Of a stretch of 64,000 bases of DNA, positions 9,157 to 18,752 are shown piece after piece. Every line of letters starts with the position of its first letter. Position 1 is the first letter of the stretch. Source of the stretch: Hymenobacter glacieicola (GTDB lineage: Bacteria > Bacteroidota > Bacteroidia > Cytophagales > Hymenobacteraceae); assembly GCF_014640315.1 (NCBI RefSeq), contig NZ_BMGS01000002.1:95263-159262 (forward strand). Direction: 5' to 3'. The notes beneath the pieces are model-generated. The model searched no databases. It was given only the letters and a program-made list of their open reading frames with translations, and was not told the DNA's origin. Made by a program: the position numbers and the translations under genes.

Positions 9157-10518
9157 CTAGTTGTAGCGGCGGTAAACTGATTTTACCGGCCGGCCATGCA
9201 GGTATTTTTCTACTCCCTCGTTCAGGGCCCGGCGGTACATGCCCAGTACCTCATGCAATTGCTCCACTACCCGGGCAATAGTGGCTTCGGTATGCGAGTA
9301 GTTAACAATAAGGGAAGGCATCAGCAGGCCCCGCCGCATGGTTTCCTGCAGAAATAAGGTTCGGAGCGCGGCTGAGTGCTGCCCCTGCGCGTCGCGGGTG
9401 GTGTACACCAGGCAGCACGGCTGCCCCAGGGCCTGCACTTGCTGGCTCAGGCCGTGCTCCTGGGCTGACTGCCGCAGACCGGCGGCCAGCAACCCACCCA
9501 CGTGGTGCAGGTGCTGCACTACCGGCTCCTGGCGGTACACTTGTAGCACGGCCCGGGCGGCGGCCAGGGCGTGGGTTTCGGCGCCGTAGGTGGTCGAAAG
9601 CAGGAATACCCGCTCGTGTGGGTGCTGCAGGCCACCCCGTTCCATTAGCTCCCGCCGGCCCGCCAGGGCGGCCACACTGAAGCCGTTACCCAGGGCCTTG
9701 CCAAAAGTGCTGAGGTCGGGCCGGATGCCGTGGAAGCCCTGAGCGCCCTGATTATGCCAGCGGAAGCCCGTAATAATTTCGTCGAAGATCAGGACCGCGC
9801 CCTCCCGGCGGCAGAGGGCCTGTACGCCCGCCAGGAAGCCCGGGGACGGGGCCACCTCTTTTTCCACTTCCATCAGCACGCAGGCTACCTGGCCGGGGTG
9901 TTGGGCAAACAGGTTTTCCAGGCTGGCCAGGTCGTTGTAGTGGAAGCCCATCGTTAGCTCCGACACGGCCGCCGGAATGCCCGCCCCCACGGCAGTAGTG
10001 CCGATAAACCAATCATCAACGGAGAAAAACGGGTGGTCGAGGCAGATGGCCACCAGGTGGCGGCCCGTATAGGCGCGGGCCAGCTTTACGGCCGCGCTGG
10101 TAGCGTCGGAGCCGTTTTTGGCGAACTTCACCATGTCGCCGGCCTGGGTGAAGTCCAGAAATTCCTCGGCCATTTCCAGCTCCAGCACCGCGGGCCGCCC
10201 GAAGTTGCACCCCAAACTGAGCTGGCGGGCGGCAGCGGCTACCACCGGCGCGTAGGCGTGGCCCAGCGTTACGGCGCGCAAACCGGCCCCAAACTCCACG
10301 AACTTGTTACCATCAACGTCCCAGACCCGGCAGCCTTCCCCCCGGACGATGTAGGGCGCCATGTGCTCGGGAAACTGGTCATCCCCTTTGGCGTAGGTGT
10401 GGGCCCCGCCCGGAATAACCGCGTGAAACCTTTCCCGCAGCGCATCGGAACGGTCAAAGTGCGGGGTAGCGGTAGGCGCTAAAATGTCGGGGGCCGGATG
10501 GGGTAGGGGTAGTTCCAT
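9157..10518 (-). CDS. Class III PLP aminotransferase, glutamate-1-semialdehyde aminomutase-like
   Basis: 453 residues. It is a fold-type I PLP enzyme of the acetyl-ornithine/GSA aminotransferase group. The PLP-binding Asp is D246 in LIFDEIITGFR, and the Schiff-base lysine is probably K274 in DLSTFGKALGNGFS. The N-terminal GGAHTYAKGDDQFP is typical of GSA-AM-like proteins found in sugar loci rather than of HemL. It is the last gene of the leftward block, 171 bp after the DUF4910 gene. Transamination of a keto-sugar or of a small amino side group is inferred from context, and the substrate is unknown. Confidence 0.8.
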   Translation of the reverse strand: MELPLPHPAPDILAPTATPHFDRSDALRERFHAVIPGGAHTYAKGDDQFPEHMAPYIVRGEGCRVWDVDGNKFVEFGAGLRAVTLGHAYAPVVAAAARQLSLGCNFGRPAVLELEMAEEFLDFTQAGDMVKFAKNGSDATSAAVKLARAYTGRHLVAICLDHPFFSVDDWFIGTTAVGAGIPAAVSELTMGFHYNDLASLENLFAQHPGQVACVLMEVEKEVAPSPGFLAGVQALCRREGAVLIFDEIITGFRWHNQGAQGFHGIRPDLSTFGKALGNGFSVAALAGRRELMERGGLQHPHERVFLLSTTYGAETHALAAARAVLQVYRQEPVVQHLHHVGGLLAAGLRQSAQEHGLSQQVQALGQPCCLVYTTRDAQGQHSAALRTLFLQETMRRGLLMPSLIVNYSHTEATIARVVEQLHEVLGMYRRALNEGVEKYLHGRPVKSVYRRYN

Positions 10519-10689
10519 GGGGTAGTGGCCGCTGCGCGTGGGCGAAGAGAAAGGCAGCTTTTGTCAATCTGAGCATTCGGCGTAAGTACCAGTGCAGCGG
10601 AACAGCACAGGTTTTTCAGCGGCGCTTGACGCGCGGAATACGCAGGCTAACAAGAGCTTTTCTTCAAAATATTGCCAAGTATTCTATTG

Positions 10690-12012
10690 TTAAAGAGGCT
10701 GCAAGAGGCCGACGCCTTCGAGGGCGCTGGCCGCCCGGTGCAGCAGTGGTAGCGCCAGCCCCGACTGCTCGGCCACGTCCAGCAGGCTACGGCTACCATC
10801 CGAAAGATTCAATAGCCACAGCAGCGCCATCTGCCAGTCGGCACCCTCCTGCCCACCCCCTACGCCCTTGTACAGGCCCCGGCGGCCCAGTTGGGGCTCC
10901 CCGTAGGGGCTTAGGTTCCGGTAGGTGTAGTTGCGTTCCAGCGCCGTGCACAGTGCCTCAGCCAACCGCAGACTCTCGGCCAGTTGCTCAGGCCGCACAA
11001 ACTCCAGGTTGTCGGCGGAGGTGTGGTACTCGGTAAACTCCCCGAACGGCGTGCGCGAAAGGCAGCCGACCGGCAGATTGAACCCCGGCGAGCAGTATTG
11101 GCGCTCATCGTACCCATAAGGTAGCCAGGGCCGCACCGCGTAGGGGCTGCCGAAGTCGCGCAGGACAAGGGCGGCGGTGCGGTCTACCTCGGCGGTGGCG
11201 CGGCGGCTTTGCTTGTACGTAAAGCCGCCGGGGCCGCCCAGCAGCGTAAGCACCAGCCCGTGGCGAATGTGGCCTACCGTATCGCGGTGGCGGCTCAGCC
11301 ACACAATGGCGCCGATGGTGCCCGGCCCGAACACAAACCGGTAGGTGTAGCGGCGCGGCTGCCGGGCCAGCTCCTGGGCCAGAAACACGGCTACGGCCAG
11401 CCCCGAGAGATTGTCATTGGCCAGGGAAGGATGGCAGCAGTGGCAGGAGAGCAGCACTTCCTCCTCGCTGGCGCCCGGTAGCACCAGCTCCCCGTAGGTC
11501 AGGGAGCCAGCCTCGTCCAGGGTGCTGTCGATGCAGACTTCGTAGTACTCGTCCTGGAGCTGCTCGCGCTGTCGGTGGCTGAGGCAGAACCCCCAGTTGG
11601 GCTGGTAGTAGCTGGTGCGGTAAGGAATTAGCTCGGGCTGCTCAGGCAAGGAAAACAGGTGTTCGTCCAACTCGGCCCGCGAAAACCAGCCGTGCACCGG
11701 GGTGCTGTACTGCAGCACGTGCAGGTTATGCTGTCGAAAGTCGATTAGCCGCTCCCCGGCGGCGTTTTTCACCCAGGCGTCGCGGATGATCCACTCGGCG
11801 GGCACGGTCCAGTCGAGGGCGGGCGTGCCGCTGGGCACCTCGTGCACCCGCAAGCCCGGCAGGTATTCGCGCAGCACGGCCAAGGTTTCGCGCACGCCCG
11901 GCCCGGTCAGGCTGCGCCCCAGCGGAAACAGGCGGGCCACCAAGGCGTGCATGGCCGCCCCGGGGGTAGGAGCCGCGGTAAGGGTAGCAAGAATAGGCGC
12001 AGGGGTAGGCAT
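10690..12012 (-). CDS. DUF4910 aminopeptidase-like metalloprotein
   Basis: 440 residues. It resembles the DUF4910/M28-like zinc aminopeptidase family. Candidate metal ligands lie in CHCCHPSLANDNLSG (about residues 190-204) and in the later EFTEYHTSADNLEFV. GPGTIGAIVWLSRH is also characteristic. The C-terminal 60 residues look like a winged-helix segment (LLDVAEQSGLALPLLHRAASALE). Members of this family recur inside surface-polysaccharide loci, so a deacylase or amide-hydrolase step on a sugar is as likely as peptide cleavage. It lies 8 bp after the methyltransferase stop, so it is translated from the same message. Confidence 0.75.
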   Translation of the reverse strand: MPTPAPILATLTAAPTPGAAMHALVARLFPLGRSLTGPGVRETLAVLREYLPGLRVHEVPSGTPALDWTVPAEWIIRDAWVKNAAGERLIDFRQHNLHVLQYSTPVHGWFSRAELDEHLFSLPEQPELIPYRTSYYQPNWGFCLSHRQREQLQDEYYEVCIDSTLDEAGSLTYGELVLPGASEEEVLLSCHCCHPSLANDNLSGLAVAVFLAQELARQPRRYTYRFVFGPGTIGAIVWLSRHRDTVGHIRHGLVLTLLGGPGGFTYKQSRRATAEVDRTAALVLRDFGSPYAVRPWLPYGYDERQYCSPGFNLPVGCLSRTPFGEFTEYHTSADNLEFVRPEQLAESLRLAEALCTALERNYTYRNLSPYGEPQLGRRGLYKGVGGGQEGADWQMALLWLLNLSDGSRSLLDVAEQSGLALPLLHRAASALEGVGLLQPL

Positions 12013-12020
12013 CAGCAGAG

Positions 12021-13334
12021 TTACTCGTACACCTGCACTTCCGGAATGGGCACCACAAAGCGCCCGCCCCAGTCGCGGATGTCCTGCATCTGCTCCATAA
12101 TCTCCTCGCGCAGGTTCCAGGGCAGAATCAGCACGTAGTCGGGTTGGGTTTGGCGGATCCGGTCGGGGTGGCAGATGGGAATGCGCGTGCCGGGCAGGAA
12201 ATTGCCCTGCTTGTGCGGGCTTACATCCACGGTGTACTCCAGAAAATCAGTCCGGATACCGCAGTAGTTCAGCAAGGTATTGCCCTTACCCGGGGCCCCG
12301 TAGCCCACCACGCTTTTACCGTCGCGCCGGGCCTCAATCAGGAACTCGAGCAGCTTGCGCTTGGTTTGCTTGGCGTTTTCCTCGAATTGGCTGTAGTAGG
12401 CCAGGTCCGTAATGCCGGCGGCCAGCTCCCGCTCCCGCAGGGCCCCTACCCGCTCCGTAACGGGCCAGGCTGGGCTGGCGCTGTGGCGAGCGAAAATGCG
12501 CAGGGACCCACCATGAGTAGGGAGTTCCTCCACATCAAAGAGGGTCAGGCCATGATGGGCGAAAATACGCTCCACGGTGTAGAACGACAGGTAGCTGAAG
12601 TGCTCGTGATAAATGGTATCGAACTGATTTCCCTCCATCAGGCGCAGCAAGTGCGGAAACTCCATGGTAATAACGCCGTCGGGCTTGAGCAGCAGGCCCA
12701 TACCGGCCACGAAGTCGTTGATGTCGGGCACGTGGGCCAGCACGTTGTTGCCCAGCAGCAAGTCGGCCTGCCCCGATAGCTCGGCCACGTAGCGGGCAGT
12801 TTCGCACCCGAAAAAGCGCACCAGCGTGTTAATGCCCTTGGCCTGGGCGTAGCCGGCTACGTTGGAGGCCGGCTCGATGCCCAGGACCGGGACTTCCTTC
12901 TCTACGAAGTATTGCAGCAGGTAGCCGTCGTTGGAGGCTACCTCCACTACCAGGCTGTTCTTATTCAGCCCGAACCGCTCGGTGGCCATGTCGGTGTAGC
13001 GGCGGGCGTGGCGCAGCCAGGAAGCGGAATACGAGGAGAAGTAGGCGTAATCGTTCTGAAAGATTTCCTCTGAGGTCACAAACTCATCGAGTTGCACCAG
13101 AAAGCAGCTACGGCACACCCGGGCATGCAGGGGGTAGAAGGCCTCGGCGCGGTTATACTCGTGGGGTCGGACGTGGTTCTGGCACAGCGGCGAGGTGCCC
13201 AGGTTTACGAAGGTGAAATCCAGGGGCGCCCCGCAAAAGCGGCACGGACTAGCCGGCGGCTCAACGGGTTCCGGCTGGGGTTGGTAGGTAAGGAGGGGAG
13301 CGGCGGCGGAGACAAATGGGGAAAGCTGTTCCAT
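12021..13334 (-). CDS. SAM-dependent sugar C-methyltransferase
   Basis: 437 residues of the TylC3/TcaB9 type. Order: an N-terminal zinc site (C31, C34, C74, C77 in CRFCG and CRSC), a Rossmann SAM domain with VVEVASNDGYLL (about 129-140), the catalytic signature YHEHFSY at 242-248, and a C-terminal GYGAPGKGNTLLNYC domain. Family members methylate the C-3 of nucleotide-linked 4-keto or 3-keto deoxy sugars to give branched sugars. Its neighbours (CDP-glucose synthase, SDR, 3,5-epimerase) fit a branched NDP-sugar pathway. Confidence 0.88.
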   Translation of the reverse strand: MEQLSPFVSAAAPLLTYQPQPEPVEPPASPCRFCGAPLDFTFVNLGTSPLCQNHVRPHEYNRAEAFYPLHARVCRSCFLVQLDEFVTSEEIFQNDYAYFSSYSASWLRHARRYTDMATERFGLNKNSLVVEVASNDGYLLQYFVEKEVPVLGIEPASNVAGYAQAKGINTLVRFFGCETARYVAELSGQADLLLGNNVLAHVPDINDFVAGMGLLLKPDGVITMEFPHLLRLMEGNQFDTIYHEHFSYLSFYTVERIFAHHGLTLFDVEELPTHGGSLRIFARHSASPAWPVTERVGALRERELAAGITDLAYYSQFEENAKQTKRKLLEFLIEARRDGKSVVGYGAPGKGNTLLNYCGIRTDFLEYTVDVSPHKQGNFLPGTRIPICHPDRIRQTQPDYVLILPWNLREEIMEQMQDIRDWGGRFVVPIPEVQVYE

Positions 13335-13381
13335 AACCAGAGGAAAGAAAATAAGAGCGGAGCCGCCGGACTCAACCCGGC

Positions 13382-14737
13382 TTAGAGCACGGGTTGAGGT
13401 ACCGTTAGCGGAGCGGAAGGCGAGGCAGTAGAGAGGTCGGGCTGCTGGAAGTAAGCCGCCTGCTCCCGACGCAGCTGGTCAATCAGCCGGCCTTCGGGTA
13501 TAATCACGTCATCGTAGGTCAGCACCTGGTCCTTGGGCACGTCGTGGCGCAGAATGCACCCTTCGGCCACACCGATGGGTAGCAGGTTCTCGCGCTGGGT
13601 TACGTCGGCGTTTTCGGCCAGGCCATAGGTGTGGTAGTGCCCGATGCCATCGAGCACCTGGCCGGCGTGCAGGTCAATTTTGGCAGCCGTGACTACCTCC
13701 ACGCACATCGGGCCGGCCGGCGCCAGGGCCGCATCCTGAAACAGCACGGCCCGGGCTACGGTGGTAGGGGTTTCAAAGTGGCACAGGTGGTAGGGCGTGT
13801 AGAAGCAGTACAGCGGCCCTGGCCCCAGCTTGTAGAGCTTGAGGTAGTGCTGCTGCACGGGGTCATCAATGGTGCCCAGCACGAACACGCCGGGCCCGGG
13901 CTCCGCTCCCACCACATAATCTACAATGCCCGGACCACCGTTGAGCAGCAGCTCATGCGGGTACCAGTCGGCGGCCTGGGTAACGGGCGTGCCGGAAGCC
14001 ACGGTGGGGCCCAGCATGCCGCGGCGGGCTACGCGCATACCCAGGGCATTGGCTACTACGGCCTGCTCAAAGCTGATTTTGCTACCATCGGCGAAGCTGG
14101 TCACCATGCTCGGGTTCTGGCCCCACTGCCGCGCAAAGCCTTCCTGAGTGGTCGGGTTGCGGTAAGGGTCGTGGAGGCCTTTGATGTTGCCGCAGAGCAC
14201 GGGCGTAACGCCCAAGCCTTTCACGAAGCGGGCCAGGTTCAGGGTTACGCCGGGCTGGTCGCCATCGGCCACGGTGTACACTACCCCGGCGCGGTCGGCG
14301 TATACTTTCAGAATGGGCCCCACGGTGCCGTCGAGCTCCGCATTGAGCAGCACAATGTGCTTGCCGTGCCGGATGGCTTCCAGCACCACGTGCGCCCCGT
14401 GTTCCACGGCGCCGGTTACCTCAATAATAGCCTCAATGCCGGCGGCCCGGCTCAGCAGCAGGGCATCATCGGTAATGGCGGGGCGGCCCTGGGCCACGCA
14501 GGCTTCCAGCTGGGCTACCGTACTAACCTCGGCCACGTCCACTACCCCGGCTTCGGCGTAAATGGCGCGGGCTTTTTCGGGGGTGCGGTTGGCAATGGCC
14601 ACCAGCTCCATACCGGGCACGTAGCAGCAAATCTGCCGGGCTACGCCCCGGGCCATGAAGCCGGCCCCTATCATCGCCACCCGAATGGGCCGGCCCTCGC
14701 GCTGGCGCTGCTGCAGCGCGTTATCAATGATGAGCAT
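13382..14737 (-). CDS. NAD(P)-dependent oxidoreductase with C-terminal SAF domain
   Basis: 451 residues. A Rossmann fold begins at VAMIGAGFMARGVARQI (about residue 20), followed by a homoserine-dehydrogenase-like catalytic half and a SAF-like domain near the C-terminus (ILRHDVPKDQVLTYDDV). The same architecture occurs with C-methyltransferases in polysaccharide loci. Oxidation or reduction of a sugar intermediate is inferred; the substrate is not known. The stop lies 47 bp before the methyltransferase start, in the same orientation. Confidence 0.75.
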   Translation of the reverse strand: MLIIDNALQQRQREGRPIRVAMIGAGFMARGVARQICCYVPGMELVAIANRTPEKARAIYAEAGVVDVAEVSTVAQLEACVAQGRPAITDDALLLSRAAGIEAIIEVTGAVEHGAHVVLEAIRHGKHIVLLNAELDGTVGPILKVYADRAGVVYTVADGDQPGVTLNLARFVKGLGVTPVLCGNIKGLHDPYRNPTTQEGFARQWGQNPSMVTSFADGSKISFEQAVVANALGMRVARRGMLGPTVASGTPVTQAADWYPHELLLNGGPGIVDYVVGAEPGPGVFVLGTIDDPVQQHYLKLYKLGPGPLYCFYTPYHLCHFETPTTVARAVLFQDAALAPAGPMCVEVVTAAKIDLHAGQVLDGIGHYHTYGLAENADVTQRENLLPIGVAEGCILRHDVPKDQVLTYDDVIIPEGRLIDQLRREQAAYFQQPDLSTASPSAPLTVPQPVL

Positions 14738-14844
14738 CTGAGTTCAATTAAGTAAGTACAGCTGACTGTTCCAGGGCAACCTTACGCCGCCAAGACCTCG
14801 CTCACCGTCCGTTCCCTCCACCGCCTTGGCTTGCGTATTTCGTT

Positions 14845-15399
14845 TTAACTACCGATTGTTTCAGGCACGCGCAGCCGGAAATCCGGGTGCTGCTGGTCCT
14901 TCTCGGAAATGATGGTGGGGGCAATGGGCCACTGAATGCCAATGGCCGGGTCGTTCCAGCGCAGGCCCCGCTCAAAGCCGGGCGCATACTTGGCCGACAC
15001 CTGGTAGCCGACATCGGTATTGTCTTGCAGGGTGATGAAGCCGTGGGCGAAGCGGCCGGGCACGAACAGCATGCGGAATGAGTCGGCGGTTAGCTCCACG
15101 CCCAGCCACTGTCCGTAGGTAGGCGACTCTTCGCGCAGGTCCACAATCACATCGTAAATGGCGCCGCGCGTGCAGCGCACCAGCTTGGTTTCCTCGTGCG
15201 GGGCCAGCTGCAGGTGCATGCCGCGCAGGGTGCCGCGCCGCGGGTTAGACGATACGTTGGCTTGCACGGGGGGCATCAGGATGCCGTGGGCCGCAAACTC
15301 ATCGGCGCACCAGGAGCGGGCAAAAAACCCTCGGTCGTCGGCCATGCGGTCCACGTCAATAATAAACGCGCCAGGCAGCTCAGTTTCGGTGAAAATCAT
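14845..15399 (-). CDS. rfbC: dTDP-4-dehydrorhamnose 3,5-epimerase-like protein
   Basis: 184 residues, normal for RmlC-type cupin epimerases. The catalytic His lies in GTLRGMHLQ and the conserved Tyr in DVGYQVS. The family epimerises C-3 and/or C-5 of an NDP-4-keto-6-deoxy sugar. No RmlA, RmlB or RmlD is in the window, whereas a CDP-glucose synthase is, so the natural substrate here may be CDP-linked rather than dTDP-linked. That part is inference. Confidence 0.85.
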   Translation of the reverse strand: MIFTETELPGAFIIDVDRMADDRGFFARSWCADEFAAHGILMPPVQANVSSNPRRGTLRGMHLQLAPHEETKLVRCTRGAIYDVIVDLREESPTYGQWLGVELTADSFRMLFVPGRFAHGFITLQDNTDVGYQVSAKYAPGFERGLRWNDPAIGIQWPIAPTIISEKDQQHPDFRLRVPETIGS

Positions 15400-15489
15400 A
15401 GGTAGGTGATTGGAGATGAGACAAGGGGCGGAACACGCGCGGGGCGTAAACCGGCGGCGCCCACTGCGCGGAATATGCTGTATAAGGTC

Positions 15490-16584
15490 TTAGGCAATTA
15501 CCGGGGCGGGCGCCAGCACGGGCCGGGCCGCCACGGCACGCGCCCAGCTCAGGTCGTCACTTAATTCGTGGGTTTCGCGCAGGCCGGTGAGCACGCGCAG
15601 GCGCATCAGCTCCGAGGAGCGGAAGGCCGCGTCGCGGAAGTTCATGCCCAGCAGGCCGTCGCGCAGCTCGTCAATGGTATCGGCGAGGGTGCGGCGGGGC
15701 TGATGGGTGGGGGCCAGTTCCCGGTACAAACTAAAGTCGACCCGGTAGGAACGCTTATCGGGTGGGGCGGCCGCGTTCAGGCTAACCCGCGTACCGGGCA
15801 AGGAGTCGGCTACGGCGTAGGCCAGCTCGCGGACCTGGTAGTTCCACTGCTCCGAGCCGGTATTTACGGCCAGGAACGTGCCGCCTACCTCGGCGGGCCG
15901 GCCGATGGCCCATTCAATGGCCCGGGCCATGTCCTGCACGTGAATGAGGGGGCGCCAGGGCGTACCATCACTTAGAATGCTGATTTCGCCGGCGGCTACG
16001 GCTCCGGCCACAAAGTCGTTGACTACCAGATCCAGGCGCAGCCGGTCGCTCCAGCCGCAGGCCGTGGCAAAGCGCAGGCAGGTAATCAGGAAGTTGTCGT
16101 CGGCCAGGGGGCGCAGGTCCTGCTCGGTCATGACCTTAGAGCGGGCGTAAGCCGTCAAGGGGTTTAGCTCCGAGGTTTCCGTCTTGGCCCCCTCGCCACC
16201 GGCCCCGTACATGCTGCACGAAGAGGCAAAGATGAAGGAACTGACGCCGGCGGCCTTGGCCTGGCGGGCCAGCTCAAGGCCGGCCCGGTAGTTTACGTCC
16301 AGCGTTACCTGCTCATAGGTCTGGCCCATGGGGTCGTTGCTGATGGCAGCCAGGTTCACTACCGCATCCACGCCCTCCAGTAGGCCGGCGGGCAGTTGGC
16401 GAATGTCGCCGAAAATCTGCCGGTCCAGGCGCGACTCGGGCAGGCGTCGGGCTCCGGTGAGGCAGTGGGCAAAGTAGCCCATGTCGTAGCCAATCAGCTC
16501 CGCCTGCGGAAATTGCTGACGCAGATGGCGCACTACGCCCGGGCCCACATAGCCCATATTACCCGTGATAAGGATTCGTTGCAT
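15490..16584 (-). CDS. NAD-dependent epimerase/dehydratase (extended SDR)
   Basis: 364 residues. The NAD-binding motif ITGNMGYVGPGVV is at the N-terminus. The active site has SSCSMYG and the Tyr-x3-Lys of YARSK. WRPLIHVQDMARAIEWAI is the usual substrate-domain strand. It is encoded just after the CDP-glucose synthase gene, across a 123-bp gap filled by an inverted repeat. It could be the enzyme that replaces a canonical RfbG-type CDP-glucose 4,6-dehydratase, but the reaction cannot be fixed from sequence alone. Confidence 0.85.
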   Translation of the reverse strand: MQRILITGNMGYVGPGVVRHLRQQFPQAELIGYDMGYFAHCLTGARRLPESRLDRQIFGDIRQLPAGLLEGVDAVVNLAAISNDPMGQTYEQVTLDVNYRAGLELARQAKAAGVSSFIFASSCSMYGAGGEGAKTETSELNPLTAYARSKVMTEQDLRPLADDNFLITCLRFATACGWSDRLRLDLVVNDFVAGAVAAGEISILSDGTPWRPLIHVQDMARAIEWAIGRPAEVGGTFLAVNTGSEQWNYQVRELAYAVADSLPGTRVSLNAAAPPDKRSYRVDFSLYRELAPTHQPRRTLADTIDELRDGLLGMNFRDAAFRSSELMRLRVLTGLRETHELSDDLSWARAVAARPVLAPAPVIA

Positions 16585-16587
16585 ACG

Positions 16588-16706
16588 GTGAAGTGGTGAG
16601 ATGGTGAGATAGTGAAATGGTGAGCTAACAGTGTTAATGGCGCGTGTTGGGCGGTTCAGGCCGCCAGAACGTCAAACTCACCATTCCACCATCTCACCAG
16701 TTCACC
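16588..16706. repeat. Long inverted repeat of GGTGAGAT units
   Basis: Left arm 16588-16624 and right arm 16677-16706 are complementary over 30 positions with two mismatches. The left arm carries an extra 8-nt unit. The 52-nt loop contains a further small GC stem. It fills nearly the whole space between the SDR start (16584) and the stop of the CDP-glucose synthase gene (16708). It could be an mRNA-stabilising or attenuating hairpin, or a REP-like element. Confidence 0.75.
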
Positions 16707-16707
16707 T

Positions 16708-17598
16708 TTAGTCGGCGGGCATAATGGTGGGGGCCGCTACCCGCTGATTCGGGGGAGCTACCACGGGCGTGGCCAGGATGTCGGCTAGCACGGGGTCCGG
16801 CTCCGCTGATTCGGGGTCGTTGCTCCATACTTTCCACTGGGCGCGGCCCTGCTGCCACATTTCCTCCAGCATGTTCTTGTCGCGCAGCGTATCCATGGGC
16901 TGCCAGAAGCCCGTGTGCCGGAAGGCGGCCAGCCGGCCCTCTGAGGCCAGACGCTCCAGCGGGGCCTTTTCCCACACCGTCTCGTCGCTGTCAATGTAGT
17001 CGAACACGGAGGGCTCCAGCACAAAGAAGCCGCCGTTAATCCAGGGGGTTTCGCCGCCCTCGGGCTTTTCCGTGAAGCTGGAAACCAAGCTACTGGATTC
17101 CTGCAGGTTAAATACGCCAAAGCGGCCGGGTTGGCGCACGGCCGTGAGGGTAGCCAGGGCACCCTGCTGGCGGTGGTAGCGCACGGCTTCCCGAATGTTA
17201 ACATCCCCTACCCCGTCGCCGTAGGTCAGGCAAAACGTTTCGTTGTCTACGTAGTCGCGCACCCGGCGCAGGCGGCCACCGGTCATGGTTTCCTGGCCCG
17301 TGTCTACCAGGGTCACGGTCCAAGGCTCGGCATGGTTACGGTGAATCTGCATCTCGTTGCGGTCCATGCGGAACGTCACGTCGGAGTTGTGCAGAAAATA
17401 GTCCGAAAAGTACTGCTTGATCATATGGCCCTTGTAGCCGCAGCAGATAACAAAGTCGCGGATGCCGTGGTGGGCATATATTTTCATGATATGCCACAGG
17501 ATAGGACGGCCCCCAATTTCTACCATGGGCTTGGGCCGCACGCCACTTTCCTCGCTGATACGGGTGCCGTAGCCGCCCGCCAGAATTACTGCTTTCAT
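16708..17598 (-). CDS. rfbF: Glucose-1-phosphate cytidylyltransferase
   Basis: 296 residues (about 257 is usual; the extra residues form a low-complexity C-terminus rich in Pro, Val and Ala). It makes CDP-glucose from CTP and glucose-1-phosphate. The nucleotidyltransferase signature [18 protein letters not shown] is at the start, followed by [27 protein letters not shown] (metal site) and [10 protein letters not shown], all characteristic of RfbF. Upstream 17599-17849 is a 251-bp AT-rich gap that probably holds a promoter for this and the six genes downstream. Confidence 0.93.
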   Translation of the reverse strand: MKAVILAGGYGTRISEESGVRPKPMVEIGGRPILWHIMKIYAHHGIRDFVICCGYKGHMIKQYFSDYFLHNSDVTFRMDRNEMQIHRNHAEPWTVTLVDTGQETMTGGRLRRVRDYVDNETFCLTYGDGVGDVNIREAVRYHRQQGALATLTAVRQPGRFGVFNLQESSSLVSSFTEKPEGGETPWINGGFFVLEPSVFDYIDSDETVWEKAPLERLASEGRLAAFRHTGFWQPMDTLRDKNMLEEMWQQGRAQWKVWSNDPESAEPDPVLADILATPVVAPPNQRVAAPTIMPAD

Positions 17599-17849
17599 AC
17601 GCGTGAGGGATTGTAACTAAAAGGTCAATAAAGAAGTCAGCGAGAAGAGCGCAAGCACCATGTTGAGCACTACTTATACAGCGCTAAAGTTCCTGAAATA
17701 TAAAGATAATTGTAATATTGTCAATAATTATTATCAATATTTTTAAAATAAAGTAAAAATAAAATCAGCATTGTACAGATTATAACCCACGCAAAATCAC
17801 CCCATACCACACCTAGTAGCATAGGGCATTTGCAAGAATTACTTGAATA

Positions 17850-18632
17850 TTAAGTAGTAGGCCGGGGCATGGGCCTGCCTACTACATGCGAGGCCGCGCG
17901 CCGGGTGAGCAGGTATACAAACCGGGTGTTGGTTACCAGGTAGCGACGCCACAAGCGGCGGGGCTCCAGCCACAGGCGGTAAGCCCACTCCAGCCACAGG
18001 CGGCGGGCCCACAGCGGCAAGCGCGGCTCCAGGCCGGCGTACACCGGAAACGCCTGTCCTACCCCCAACATACATGCCCGAACTCGCCCCTGGTGGGCGG
18101 CCATCCAGCGTTCCTGCCGGGGACAGCCCAGGGCTACAAACAGCAAATCGGGGTCGGCGGCGTTAATGGCGGCTATTTCTGCCGCGTCTTCTTCGGGCGT
18201 AAGAGCCCGGAATGGTGGGGAGTGCATCCCAGCAATGCGCAGGGTAGGCAGCTCCCGCCGGGCCCGGGCCACCATGGCCGTCAGCACCTCATTGGTAGTG
18301 CCATAGAAATACACGGACTGTCCGCTCTCGGCCGCCGCTTCTAGCAGGGCCGGCAGCAAATCCATGCCAGCCACGCGGGGCTGCTCAGGGCTGTCGGGGT
18401 TAAGCCAGTGCACGGCCGCGGCCACGGGGCTACCGTCGGGGGCTACCACGGCAGCCTCGCGCAACAGCTGCCGAAACTCCGGGTCGCGCTGGGCTTCTAC
18501 TACCATGTGCACATTGGCAAAGCACACGTACGCCGACACGCGGGCCTTCCCCAACTCCAGGATAGTGGCCACGAAGTCGGTTACCGAACCAGTGGAAATC
18601 CAGGAATCCAGGACGGGTACCTTTGGAAGCAT
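17850..18632 (-). CDS. WecG/TagA/CpsF family glycosyltransferase
   Basis: 260 residues, the size expected for this family, which adds the second sugar (N-acetylmannosamine or its uronate) to a lipid-linked first sugar at the inner membrane. Signatures: VVAPDGSPVAAA, VYFYGTTNEVL, DLLFVALGCPRQERWM and MLGVGQAFPVYAG. The Arg-rich C-terminal helix probably contacts the membrane. It follows the priming transferase gene by 120 bp, so the two should act in sequence on undecaprenyl phosphate. Confidence 0.9.
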   Translation of the reverse strand: MLPKVPVLDSWISTGSVTDFVATILELGKARVSAYVCFANVHMVVEAQRDPEFRQLLREAAVVAPDGSPVAAAVHWLNPDSPEQPRVAGMDLLPALLEAAAESGQSVYFYGTTNEVLTAMVARARRELPTLRIAGMHSPPFRALTPEEDAAEIAAINAADPDLLFVALGCPRQERWMAAHQGRVRACMLGVGQAFPVYAGLEPRLPLWARRLWLEWAYRLWLEPRRLWRRYLVTNTRFVYLLTRRAASHVVGRPMPRPTT

Positions 18633-18752
18633 AAGGTAGAGCTGTGAGGTAGAGAGAGTTGAATTCAGCGTGTGTATATGGCCTGGAGCGGTACTGCTCT
18701 TACAGCTGGAGGAACAGCAAACTCACTTGTTCACCAGCTCGCCTTTACACTA

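Noticed and set aside
13631..14755. 374-codon open frame on the plus strand
   Set aside because: Antisense to the SAF-domain oxidoreductase. Low complexity and no recognisable motif.
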